Origin: Bacillota bacterium
GTDB taxonomy: Bacteria > Bacillota_C > Negativicutes > CTSoil-072
DNA: 14,482 bases
Reading direction: 5' to 3'
NCBI GenBank assembly: GCA_017861495.1
Contig: JAGFXW010000033.1
Coordinates: 1 to 14,482, forward strand
Made by a program: the position numbers and the translations under genes
In this document: positions 1 through 7,309 of the stretch, one piece after another
How positions within the stretch are numbered: position 1 is the first letter of the stretch
How the letters are laid out: the number at the start of each line of letters is the position of its first letter
Notes under the pieces: generated by a model
What the model saw: only the letters and a program-made list of their open reading frames with translations
Databases searched by the model: none
What the model was told of the DNA's origin: nothing

Positions 1-1551
1 CCCAACCCGTATCTGTAATATTGGCAGTATGCCAAAAACTTCTTCAAAATAATCCGCTTTGTCTTCAAACGTCCATTCTTCCAAAGACATATCTTCATTA
101 CTTTTTACTTGAATCAATAATTTATCGCTCTTCAACGAAATCTGACAATCAATCGCTTTTTGCTGATGACTGCGGTCCATTGCATCCGCAAGGCGAAGGA
201 TCGCTGCCAGTTTGGCAGTAGCAATCCGCTGTTCATCCGATAACGAGGCGAAATATGCATCTTCCATAGATGGTGTAAACCGGGAGTGATAGTACGCTAC
301 AGTCGCCATAATTTGTTTCTCATAATCGGAAAAACCCAATATGTCCGAAGACAGGATCAAATCATAGGAATAGGCGTAATGGCGCCTCAGATTGATATGT
401 TTTCCGGTATCGTGCAAAATACAGGCAACCTGCAAAAGCAGCCTCTCCCGCCGTCCCAAACCATGCACCTTGGTTAACCGGTCGAATAACAGCAGTGCGT
501 TTTTTTCAACCTCTCCAGAATGGAGAGAATCGTAATGATATTTTTCTCCCAATGAACGGGCAAAACTAATAACTTGTTCATTCAATAAGCTCATCCAGAC
601 ATCGCCGGTTTCCTGCGCAATATGCACCGCAACAATCCCTTCGATCAGCTTATTGGCAACCAAAATGACTTCCTGCACCTCAATCAACGCCAAAATCTGC
701 TTGCAGAGAACAATGACCGGCAATACGGTTTCCGCCATATCTTCGTTCAGCGAAAACCTCTGCATAATCTGGGATAGATTTAATCCTTTCACCTGTTCAT
801 ATAAAGCAGCAAAGTCTGCCAATCGTAATGGAACCATGGAAAGTTCGGGATGATATCCCAGCATATTGCCGAATAACTTCATTTCTACGCCAGACAGCAC
901 CAAGAAACGGATCTTATGCATTTCCAGTTCCCGTCGTACCGGAAACACAATGCTATGGATATATTCCGACAAAGCAGCGTGAAAATGCATGGAATCACGC
1001 TGGTACACTTCAAAACTTTCCTTTATGCGGATCGCCCCGATGTGGATGTTCTGCTGATAATCAATCCGTCCCTCCTTATGCAGGATAAACCCTAGCCCCC
1101 CGGAAGAAATATCGACAAATAACGTGGCATCCTTGGAATCAAGGTAGCCGGAATCATAGGCCGCTCTATTTAATGCGGCATATTTAAAAAATATTTCTTG
1201 CGGCATATCCAAAACTTGCACAGCAAACCCGGTTTTTACAAAGATTTGATCAATCAAATATTGCCGGTTTTTCGCCTCGCGGATCGCAGTGGTGGCCACC
1301 AGCCGATAATGACGGGCGCCGTATTCATGCATGATCCGCTTATAACCTTTCAACAATTCACAGACCTCATGAATGGTGCCGAAACTGATTTTACCGGTCT
1401 TAAACGTTTCTTCACCCAAAAACACGTTGCGGCCGGCTTCTTCTAATATTTTAAAATGATTCAGCGTTGAAAATTCAACAATTTGCAAACTAATGCGTTC
1501 TGAACCGAGATGAATACAAGCAAATAAATCAATTGAAGTTTTCTCTTTCAT
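1..1551 (-). CDS. Ppx/GppA-like phosphatase with C-terminal HD domain (3' truncated by window)
   Basis: The frame is open from ATG at 1551 to base 1 (517 codons, no stop), so the C-terminus lies outside the window. The start is supported by a GAGGA site about 8 nt upstream. The family (exopolyphosphatase / guanosine pentaphosphate phosphatase, ASKHA fold) hydrolyses polyphosphate or pppGpp. Family traces include TTAIREAKN near residue 90 and GAIRIKESF near 190. A Firmicutes-type HD domain follows, with H344, the pair H380-D381 in ILHDTGKHI, YYH further on, and LRLADAMDRSH with D456 and D459. The N-terminal phosphate-binding motifs are poor: IHLGSERISL replaces the usual DIGSNSxRL, VDISSGGLGF replaces DIGGGSxE, and LDMPQEIFF stands where ISGxEEAxL is expected. 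The HD part therefore looks intact while the ASKHA active site looks degenerate, so enzyme activity is uncertain. It is transcribed separately from the upstream operon. Confidence 0.85.
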   Translation of the reverse strand, partial: MKEKTSIDLFACIHLGSERISLQIVEFSTLNHFKILEEAGRNVFLGEETFKTGKISFGTIHEVCELLKGYKRIMHEYGARHYRLVATTAIREAKNRQYLIDQIFVKTGFAVQVLDMPQEIFFKYAALNRAAYDSGYLDSKDATLFVDISSGGLGFILHKEGRIDYQQNIHIGAIRIKESFEVYQRDSMHFHAALSEYIHSIVFPVRRELEMHKIRFLVLSGVEMKLFGNMLGYHPELSMVPLRLADFAALYEQVKGLNLSQIMQRFSLNEDMAETVLPVIVLCKQILALIEVQEVILVANKLIEGIVAVHIAQETGDVWMSLLNEQVISFARSLGEKYHYDSLHSGEVEKNALLLFDRLTKVHGLGRRERLLLQVACILHDTGKHINLRRHYAYSYDLILSSDILGFSDYEKQIMATVAYYHSRFTPSMEDAYFASLSDEQRIATAKLAAILRLADAMDRSHQQKAIDCQISLKSDKLLIQVKSNEDMSLEEWTFEDKADYFEEVFGILPILQIRVG

Positions 1552-1612
1552 ACCGTGAACTCCTCACTTGTGGTTGAATATCCTATTGCCTTCATTTGTA
1601 CCATAGGCACTA

Positions 1613-1641
1613 AGTATACCTGCGAAAATCTGCGATTACAA
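1613..1641 (-). promoter_or_regulatory. sigma-70-type promoter of the Ppx-like gene
   Basis: On the minus strand, TTGTAA (1641-1636) and TATACT (1618-1613) are separated by exactly 17 nt. Transcription would begin near 1606, leaving a leader of about 55 nt before the ATG at 1551. It lies downstream of the terminator at 1678-1715, so the gene does not depend on read-through. Confidence 0.6.
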
Positions 1642-1677
1642 CCGAAACCGTTGTGCAACCAACAAAAAGCGGTGTAG

Positions 1678-1715
1678 AAAAAATGGTTCATCCGTCCACT
1701 GTCCGGATGAACCAT
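1678..1715 (-). terminator. Rho-independent terminator of the candidate small RNA
   Basis: A perfect 12-bp stem (ATGGTTCATCCG at 1683-1694 with its complement at 1704-1715) and a 9-nt loop are followed on the minus strand by a run of six T. It lies between the msrA terminator and the promoter of the Ppx-like gene, so it must end some third transcript or attenuate one. Confidence 0.8.
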
Positions 1716-1805
1716 AAGTATCCCAACAGAACGCATCCCTGCAAAAGTTCCTTATTATCCCTAATCCCGGCCCACGACGCAATAGTCAGAATTATTAGTC
1801 AACAC
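1678..1805 (-). ncRNA. candidate small RNA, GGA-rich, own promoter and terminator
   Basis: A 17-nt-spaced TTGCTT/TATAAT promoter (1840-1812) and a terminator (1715-1678) enclose about 128 nt without a convincing reading frame. On the minus strand this RNA would carry eight GGA triplets within 77 nt (at 1767, 1760, 1751, 1738, 1723, 1704, 1697 and 1693, first base). Four of them occur as GGGAT. One, GCAGGGATGC, resembles the known CsrA-binding consensus ACARGGAUGU, and another lies in the terminator loop. Clustered GGA motifs are typical of CsrA/RsmA-sequestering RNAs, but CsrA is not in this window and no known RNA family was recognised. It could instead be a leader of the Ppx-like gene. Confidence 0.45.
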
Positions 1806-1811
1806 TCAAAT

Positions 1812-1840
1812 ATTATAACTCTTTTTGGCAACTTAAGCAA
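1812..1840 (-). promoter_or_regulatory. sigma-70-type promoter of the candidate small RNA
   Basis: On the minus strand, TTGCTT (1840-1835) and a consensus TATAAT (1817-1812) have a 17-nt spacer. The predicted start is near 1805. It lies downstream of the msrA terminator. Confidence 0.6.
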
Positions 1841-1897
1841 ACTATTCTTTTGTCCTGCACCTATAGCAAATCTACATTTATCTTTCCAACTATCTAT

Positions 1898-1940
1898 ATA
1901 AATAAAAATCCGACATAAAAACATACCATGCCGGATTTTT
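1898..1940 (-). terminator. terminator of the transhydroxylase-msrA operon
   Basis: A 13-bp inverted repeat (1904-1916 with 1928-1940, one mismatch) encloses an 11-nt loop. On the minus strand the stem ends in TTTTT and is followed by ATTTATATAG. It starts 57 nt past the msrA stop codon. Confidence 0.75.
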
Positions 1941-1996
1941 ACGAAACTATTCATTTTTACTCTAATCTTGAAGTCGAAACCGGTGCCATCAACCTT

Positions 1997-2530
1997 TCAC
2001 TTTTCATTCCGCCAAATTTTAGCCAGGAAATCGTCACGGCCTGAATCGATCCGGTACTGGCAATAAAAATCCGGATTTTTTTTATGATAACCCTGATGAA
2101 ACTCTTCGGCCGGATAAAAAGGCATTGCCGGATGAATTCCAGTGACAACGGGGACAGGAAAAAGGCCGCTATCCTGCATTGCTTTTTTGGACTGTTCGGC
2201 CAGTCTCTTTTGTTCCTCGTTATGATAGAAAATCGCAGTCGAATAGATATCGCCCCGATCGGCGAACTGTCCACCGTCGTCAGTCGGATCTATTTGCCGC
2301 CAAAAAACAGTCAGCAATTTTGTATAGGAGCATAACGCCGGTGTATACATTACTTGTACCGCCTCGATGTGCCCCGTATCGCCTACCATAACCACGTCTA
2401 CGTAAGAAGGGTTCTTCGCTGTTCCGCCCGTAAATCCCGCCGTAACGCTTTCTACACCAGACAAATTCTCAAATGCATCCACCAAGCACCAAAAACAACC
2501 GCCGGCAAAAGTGGCAAGTTTTGTCTCCAT
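1997..2530 (-). CDS. msrA: peptide-methionine (S)-S-oxide reductase MsrA
   Basis: This cytosolic repair enzyme reduces the S-epimer of methionine sulfoxide in proteins, normally recharged by thioredoxin. The 177-residue length is usual. The catalytic motif GCFWC places the nucleophile at C12. E56 in TGHIEAV, D91 and Y96 match the residues known to assist catalysis. The signature FHQGYHKKNP near 144-153 and SGR near 163 follow. The segment ADRGDIYSTA (90-99) departs from the common NDxGTQYRSA by losing the arginine after the tyrosine. C67 and C157 are possible resolving cysteines. An AAGGAG site precedes the ATG. It is the last gene of the transhydroxylase operon, 76 nt after the VOC gene with no clear terminator between, and may repair damage caused by autoxidation of phenolic substrates (inference). 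Confidence 0.93.
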   Translation of the reverse strand: METKLATFAGGCFWCLVDAFENLSGVESVTAGFTGGTAKNPSYVDVVMVGDTGHIEAVQVMYTPALCSYTKLLTVFWRQIDPTDDGGQFADRGDIYSTAIFYHNEEQKRLAEQSKKAMQDSGLFPVPVVTGIHPAMPFYPAEEFHQGYHKKNPDFYCQYRIDSGRDDFLAKIWRNEK

Positions 2531-2606
2531 AAAACTTCTCCTTTATCCTTCACGCAGCCTGTAACGCCAACGGACACAGGCAAATTTACCTGAAGTGTGT
2601 CTACAT

Positions 2607-3470
2607 TTATTTTGCTTGATAAGCATATAGTCCTACGCGGTTTCCTTCACAATCCAGAAAGTGCGCAATACAGCCACAACCGCCCAAATCCGTTTGCGGC
2701 TGGAGGATTTGGCCGCCATTGGCTGCCACCTTTTCCAGGGCTTTTGCAATATCGTTCACCGACAAATACACGGCGCACCCGTTTTCCGACGGCGTATACC
2801 CCTCTGCTTGCACCAACGACCCGCTGCTGCCAGCGGTTTTAGGCAGCAATGGAAACCAATTCATGCTCAGGGAACCCATTTTGTTGATTGTCAGCGAATA
2901 ACTCAACGCTTTTTCGTAAAACCGCTTTGCTTTGGCCAAATCATGGACCGGAAGCATAAACCAATTGACCGGATTCAATTTGGTAATTGCCGCCGGCGAA
3001 TACAATCCCACGCGATTGCCTTCACAATCCCGGAATTGCGCAAGATAGCCAAGATCCCCCATAGCCATTTGCGGCTGCAGGATTTTACCTCCGTTTTCTT
3101 CGATTTTCGCCAAGGTTTTCGGAATATCATTTACCGCCAAGTACACAACGCAGCCCTCTTCCGCCGGTTTATAGCCATTGGCTTGTACCAGTGAACCATT
3201 GGTTCCCATAATCCCCTCTTGAGCAGGAAATACAGCCATACGCATTGTTCCCGCGTCGTGCGCAGCAAGAGCATAACCGAAAACTGCTTCGTAGAACGTT
3301 TTCGCCTTTTCCAGATCATTCACCGGGATCGTAAACCAATTGACCGGATTTATTTTGGTTACCGAAAGATCCGCTTGACACTTCGTACAGTTTTTCTTTA
3401 CCGCCTGATTTAAAGCCCCGCAATCCGGGCATTTTACCGTTCTCGTTGCCGTTGGTGGTCTAAAGCACAT
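2607..3470 (-). CDS. zinc-ribbon protein with two tandem VOC (glyoxalase-like) domains
   Basis: Of the 287 residues, the first 35 hold a CxxC-x10-CxxC zinc ribbon (C14, C17, C28, C31). Two repeats follow, about 41-160 and 165-284. Each opens with NPVNWF..PV.DL.KAK.FYE and closes with DCEGNRVGLY, the hallmark of the VOC group often annotated as 'predicted lactoylglutathione lyase-related'. Tandem domains allow an intramolecular pseudo-dimer with a metal or ligand site in each half. Substrate is unknown; VOC proteins include dioxygenases, isomerases and binding or resistance proteins. An AAAGGAG site precedes ATG 3470. It lies 51 nt after the small zinc-ribbon gene, whose ribbon is closely similar, and within the transhydroxylase operon, suggesting a role with the phenolic substrate or with enzyme maturation (inference). 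Confidence 0.85.
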   Translation of the reverse strand: MCFRPPTATRTVKCPDCGALNQAVKKNCTKCQADLSVTKINPVNWFTIPVNDLEKAKTFYEAVFGYALAAHDAGTMRMAVFPAQEGIMGTNGSLVQANGYKPAEEGCVVYLAVNDIPKTLAKIEENGGKILQPQMAMGDLGYLAQFRDCEGNRVGLYSPAAITKLNPVNWFMLPVHDLAKAKRFYEKALSYSLTINKMGSLSMNWFPLLPKTAGSSGSLVQAEGYTPSENGCAVYLSVNDIAKALEKVAANGGQILQPQTDLGGCGCIAHFLDCEGNRVGLYAYQAK

Positions 3471-3521
3471 AGTAACATCTCCTTTATATTTATGAAGCGA
3501 GCGACTTGTTCGCTTGACGAA

Positions 3522-3689
3522 TCATTCCAAAGAAAACTCCGCCTTGCACTTCTTGCAAGTCAGCCTTGTCCCTTGGTTCATTGCCCCGCATTGCGGGCAT
3601 TTGATCGGTTTGCGGCTGATGCCGGGCGCAAACTGGCCTTCCATCTTTTCACTTGCGGTAGCAACGCTTTTCTTTTCCCGTCCATCCAT
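3522..3689 (-). CDS. 55-residue zinc-ribbon protein
   Basis: ATG at 3689 is preceded by a strong GGAGGAGG site that overlaps the stop codon of the upstream iron-sulfur subunit, which implies translational coupling. The basic N-terminal 30 residues look unstructured. The rest is a ribbon with C31, C34, C45 and C48 (CPQCGAMNQ then CKKC). Spacing and sequence closely match the ribbon at the start of the next gene (CPDCGALNQ then CTKC), so the two are almost certainly related by duplication. No enzymatic domain is present. It could be a metal- or protein-binding accessory factor for the transhydroxylase; no function is established. It is easily missed because of its length. Confidence 0.8.
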   Translation of the reverse strand: MDGREKKSVATASEKMEGQFAPGISRKPIKCPQCGAMNQGTRLTCKKCKAEFSLE

Positions 3690-3704
3690 TGTCTTTCCTC
3701 CTCC

Positions 3705-4514
3705 TTACTTTGCCGTTAATGCGATATCGCCTGCATTAAGGCTCTCATTGACAACAATGCTCGTCGCATACGTTTTATATCCATCGGCAGCAATGGTTAA
3801 ATCATAATTTCCTGCGTCCAGTTTTTTAAACCAAAAATCGCCGAAATCATCGGTAGCAACCTGTATTGCCTTACCGGTTATTTTGCAGGTCAAGGTAACC
3901 GCAGCGTTTTCGATGACCTCGTCTCTGTCCGCATCGTACACCAAGCCGGCAACAAATAATTTCGGCAAATTTACATAGTATACTCTGGGTTTTGTTCCAA
4001 CTTCCGGGAGCATCACTTCCGCTTTGGCGATCAGACCGGCAAATTCACTTTCTTCGCCGAATTGGATACAATCATGCGGGCAAGCTTCCACACAGCGCGG
4101 TTCTTTGCCTTCATCGACCAAATGCGCGCATCCCGTGCATTTTTGCGGAATTTGCAGCTCTTCATTCCAATAAATTGCGCCATACGGACAAGCCTCCACA
4201 AGCTGTTTTTGCCCCTGTGCTTTCTCCGGATCGATAATCACCAGTCCATCCGGCCGTTTATACACTGCGTCGTTTTCCGCGGCCTGCATGCAGGACGCCT
4301 TGTCACAGTGCATGCAGCCTTTAGCGGCATATTCGAGTTTTACTTTGGGAACCTGGCCGTGCGTTTTTTCCGTCATTTTTATCCAGAAATGACCGGTATC
4401 CGGCTGCGGTTTGGCAACAGGCGACCAGTCGTTCTCAACGTGCTCATCTTTACAAACTAATTGACACGCGTAACAGCCATTGCAATTCTCCACGTCAATC
4501 ACGAAAACTTTCAT
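3705..4514 (-). CDS. athS: pyrogallol hydroxytransferase-like small (iron-sulfur) subunit
   Basis: This 269-residue electron-transfer subunit pairs with the molybdopterin subunit 4 nt upstream. Exactly twelve cysteines form ferredoxin-type motifs: C11, C14, C17, C21; C67, C70, C75; C109; C126, C129, C141, C145. That matches three [4Fe-4S] clusters. The position where most DMSO-reductase-family beta subunits have a further cysteine after C75 is A79, so the usual fourth cluster is absent. Three clusters are what is known for Pelobacter acidigallici transhydroxylase. Residues about 190-269 form a CnaB/transthyretin-like beta-sandwich (VAGLVYDADRDEVI..., DFGDFWFKKLDAGNYDLTI), another feature of that enzyme's small subunit. 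There is no signal peptide and no membrane anchor gene nearby, so the complex should be cytosolic. Related resorcinol hydroxylase remains an alternative. Confidence 0.85.
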   Translation of the reverse strand: MKVFVIDVENCNGCYACQLVCKDEHVENDWSPVAKPQPDTGHFWIKMTEKTHGQVPKVKLEYAAKGCMHCDKASCMQAAENDAVYKRPDGLVIIDPEKAQGQKQLVEACPYGAIYWNEELQIPQKCTGCAHLVDEGKEPRCVEACPHDCIQFGEESEFAGLIAKAEVMLPEVGTKPRVYYVNLPKLFVAGLVYDADRDEVIENAAVTLTCKITGKAIQVATDDFGDFWFKKLDAGNYDLTIAADGYKTYATSIVVNESLNAGDIALTAK

Positions 4515-4518
4515 TGTT

Positions 4519-7122
4519 TTACACCTTCCTCGTTTCTTCTTCCAACACCCTGGACGCTAAAATTTGTCCGGAGTGCGGACAGTACGGCCTGTTGAACGGT
4601 TCCGGATATTGTTTTGCCAATTCCAGTTCATCCACTTTTTCAATCGCAATCAAATATCCGCTGGTAACTTCGCCGGAACAATTTTCCGATACGGTATTGG
4701 TCGGGCAAATCAGGTTGTTGGCCCCGGCTCGGTCCGATTCGCCGGCAACGATTGGATCGAGACGCGCTCCATGATCCTGATAAATTACCCGCGGCATGAT
4801 CCGTTCCGTCACGTAAGCAGCTCCGAGCACCCACCCTCGTTCATTGTACAATTTGACAACATCGCCTTGCGCAATGCCTTCTTTCTTCGCATCAGCCGGG
4901 TTGATCCAAACCGGTTCATACATGTAACCATCCCGGCCGCGGACCTTGCAGGTAGGAATTTCGCGCAGCCAAGTCACATCATCCATGTTGGCGTGCACGC
5001 GCCAGCGAGGGTGGTTTGATTCCAGCAAATACGGATATTTCTCGCTTCTCGGATGCAAATAACTTTCTTGGTGGGTCTTGCCGAAAGGAATAAATTTCGG
5101 ATGCGGCGGCCGTTCTTCATCGTCGGGGAAATACTCCGACAGGGCTTCCGATGTGAATTCTAATTTGCCGGACGGCGTCGTCATCGGGTTCCCTTCCGGG
5201 TCATTCGCGAAATCGCCGAACCCCGGCACCACTTCTTCCCAGTTATCGGCAGTGGGAACAACGCAGATTTCCTTCGCCCGGAATTCTTCATAACTCATCA
5301 GGGTTTGACAGCCGGAATTCTCAAACCCACGCCGGATAAAATCTTCATAGGTCATTCCCTTTGTATATTCTTCGTGGACACCCAATTTTTTCGCAATTTC
5401 ACAAACACATTCATAGTCGCTCTTTGCCTCGCCAAGCGGTTCTACGCACTGACCTTCGTAATACAGGCTGTTAAAAGCGCCGCTTTGAACATCGCACGCG
5501 ATATCTTCCTGCTCAAATTTACTGCTTACCGGCAGAATAATATCAGCAAATAAGCAGTCATTTTCCATCCAGGGATGTTGGGCCAGAATGAATTCAATCT
5601 TCGGGCTGCGCAACGCTTTGATCATGTTGTTGCCGCCGTTCCAGCAGGTTGTCCAGCAGGGAGTATCCGTCCAGATCATATGCAGTTCGCTGCCGCCTTC
5701 TTCGATCGGATATTGATATTCAACGAACTGGTCATCGGCCGGAAAGCCGGAAGAAGTGACTCCATACCAGGTCATGGGGTTTTCCACTGACCAGTCGCCT
5801 AAAATCGCTTTGGGGATCAACGTTTTCGGCAAAAACTGGGCGGAAATATCGTAGGTAGCACCGTTGTAAGCGCCGGCCACATTGGGAATTACTTTCGAAC
5901 GGGGACAGGGATAATATTCATGCAGGCCGTACTGGCCGAATTCGATGAATTTCAACGCCCCGCGGCCTGGTTTGCCGAGGCCCTGCATTCCCAGCAGGCA
6001 GCCTTCCAAACGCGCCGGTTCGCTGGAATAGGCGGAACGAATATAGGATCCGCCATTGCAATGGCAAATGGTGGTTGCCTCTTTGGCCCATCTTCTGGCC
6101 AGCGCTTTGATCGTATACGTGGGAACACCGCAGATTTTTGACGCCCATTCCGGAGTTTTGGCTACACCGTCTTCTTCACCGATGACATATTGCTTCATCT
6201 CTTCAAAACCAACGGCATGCGTAGCGATATATTCTTTATCATAAGTATCTTCTGTGATCCAAAGATACATGATGGCCAATTGCAGAGCGGCGTCCGTATT
6301 CGGAATGACAGGGATCCATTTATCGGCCCATACCGAAGCGGCATAATTCAAATCCGGGCATATGAATACCGATTTAATGCCGATTTCTTTGAACCAGCGG
6401 CAAAGACGGCTTGCGTTTTGGCCGCCCCAACCCCAGGTTGTTGTTTCGGGATCGCAGCCCCAGTACAACAGCATCTTAGTATGGTTGGATACATCCCACC
6501 ACATATTTTTCTGCAACCCTTGGCCGATCGGTTCACAGCCCCAAAAATGCTTGATTCCCCAGTACCAGCCTTCCCAGCTGTCGGCGTTTCTGGCCTGCGT
6601 AGTGGAACCGCCAAGCATTTCAAGGAAGTTTTTTTGGCAGCCATGCGGCCCATGGATGGCTTTGGTTTCACCGTGGCCGTCACCTTGAGAAAGAATGGCA
6701 TACGGACCATACTGTTCATGAATGCGCCGGATTTCGCCGGCAATAAGATCTGTCGCCTCATCCCAGCTAATCTGAACAAATTTACTTTCTCCCCGGTTTT
6801 CGGTGTTTCGGTCTCCGTTGGGATCCCAATCTGCCCGTTTCAACGGGTAAAGGATCCGGTTTTTTGAATGCATCCGCTTTTTATAAATATAGCTGAACGG
6901 GGGCAAAAGGGTTTTCATTTTAGGCTCAAACGTTTTTCCCCGCACTTCAATTTTCCAGGGATTGATTTCTTCTTTAGCATTCTTCTTATCAAATTGCATC
7001 GGACGAATACGCAATACCTTGCCGTCCTTCACATCTACTTCTGCGCTATTGGATCCCATGCCAAAGCCGCAAAACCCCAATCCTTTATAGTAAGTTTTAA
7101 CTTCGCTGCTTTTATTGGACAT
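4519..7122 (-). CDS. athL: pyrogallol hydroxytransferase-like large (molybdopterin) subunit
   Basis: This 867-residue member of the DMSO reductase family is close in length to the about 875-residue transhydroxylase that converts pyrogallol to phloroglucinol in gallate fermentation. The N-terminus (residues 1-40) lacks both the usual CxxCxxxC iron-sulfur motif and a twin-arginine signal, as in transhydroxylase. Residues D181-S182-W183 sit in NADSWEGWYWG and fit the Asp-Ser-Trp around the molybdenum-ligating serine known in that enzyme; H150 in GDGHGETK is a plausible partner of its active-site histidine. Two molybdopterin guanine dinucleotides would be bound along the chain, with a typical C-terminal dinucleotide-binding beta-barrel (about 690-830). 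AAGGAGG lies 7 nt before ATG 7122. First gene of the operon, behind a sigma-54 promoter. Resorcinol or another phenol hydroxylase is possible. Confidence 0.85.
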   Translation of the reverse strand: MSNKSSEVKTYYKGLGFCGFGMGSNSAEVDVKDGKVLRIRPMQFDKKNAKEEINPWKIEVRGKTFEPKMKTLLPPFSYIYKKRMHSKNRILYPLKRADWDPNGDRNTENRGESKFVQISWDEATDLIAGEIRRIHEQYGPYAILSQGDGHGETKAIHGPHGCQKNFLEMLGGSTTQARNADSWEGWYWGIKHFWGCEPIGQGLQKNMWWDVSNHTKMLLYWGCDPETTTWGWGGQNASRLCRWFKEIGIKSVFICPDLNYAASVWADKWIPVIPNTDAALQLAIMYLWITEDTYDKEYIATHAVGFEEMKQYVIGEEDGVAKTPEWASKICGVPTYTIKALARRWAKEATTICHCNGGSYIRSAYSSEPARLEGCLLGMQGLGKPGRGALKFIEFGQYGLHEYYPCPRSKVIPNVAGAYNGATYDISAQFLPKTLIPKAILGDWSVENPMTWYGVTSSGFPADDQFVEYQYPIEEGGSELHMIWTDTPCWTTCWNGGNNMIKALRSPKIEFILAQHPWMENDCLFADIILPVSSKFEQEDIACDVQSGAFNSLYYEGQCVEPLGEAKSDYECVCEIAKKLGVHEEYTKGMTYEDFIRRGFENSGCQTLMSYEEFRAKEICVVPTADNWEEVVPGFGDFANDPEGNPMTTPSGKLEFTSEALSEYFPDDEERPPHPKFIPFGKTHQESYLHPRSEKYPYLLESNHPRWRVHANMDDVTWLREIPTCKVRGRDGYMYEPVWINPADAKKEGIAQGDVVKLYNERGWVLGAAYVTERIMPRVIYQDHGARLDPIVAGESDRAGANNLICPTNTVSENCSGEVTSGYLIAIEKVDELELAKQYPEPFNRPYCPHSGQILASRVLEEETRKV

Positions 7123-7293
7123 TTTCTTCCTCCTTGCTTATTTCTTATGAATGAACATCAAACACAGCTTGCCGTACAGTGAAAACCTCCTCTTTCCAAT
7201 CAAATCATTTTGCCGTTGTCTGCTGTTCCATCAATGCTAATTAGAACACCCAATGCACAAACGGCACTAAACCTGTGTACCTAACTCTTGTAA

Positions 7294-7309
7294 CGCAAAA
7301 TTTGTGCCA
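7294..7309 (-). promoter_or_regulatory. sigma-54 (-24/-12) promoter of the transhydroxylase operon
   Basis: The minus strand reads TGGCACAAATTTTGCG, matching the consensus TGGCAC-N5-TTGC with the invariant GG and GC exactly 10 nt apart. Transcription would start near 7283, giving a leader of about 160 nt before ATG 7122. The divergent gene encodes a sigma-54 activator, which makes this assignment coherent. Confidence 0.85.

Noticed and set aside
1548..1736. 62-codon minus-strand frame over the candidate small RNA and Ppx leader
   Set aside because: Its start lies inside the GGA cluster without a spaced ribosome site, and it reads through the terminator and the Ppx promoter.
1678..1805. T-box, cyclic di-GMP or other known riboswitch before the Ppx-like gene
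   Set aside because: None of the conserved words of these families that I know is visible, and the gene has a separate promoter downstream of the terminator.
2661..3194. 177-codon plus-strand frame
   Set aside because: Antisense to the double-VOC gene; its internal similarity only mirrors the tandem VOC repeats.
6190..6867. 225-codon open frame on the plus strand inside the large subunit gene
   Set aside because: It is antisense to a clearly recognised molybdopterin subunit and has no family motif or ribosome site of its own.
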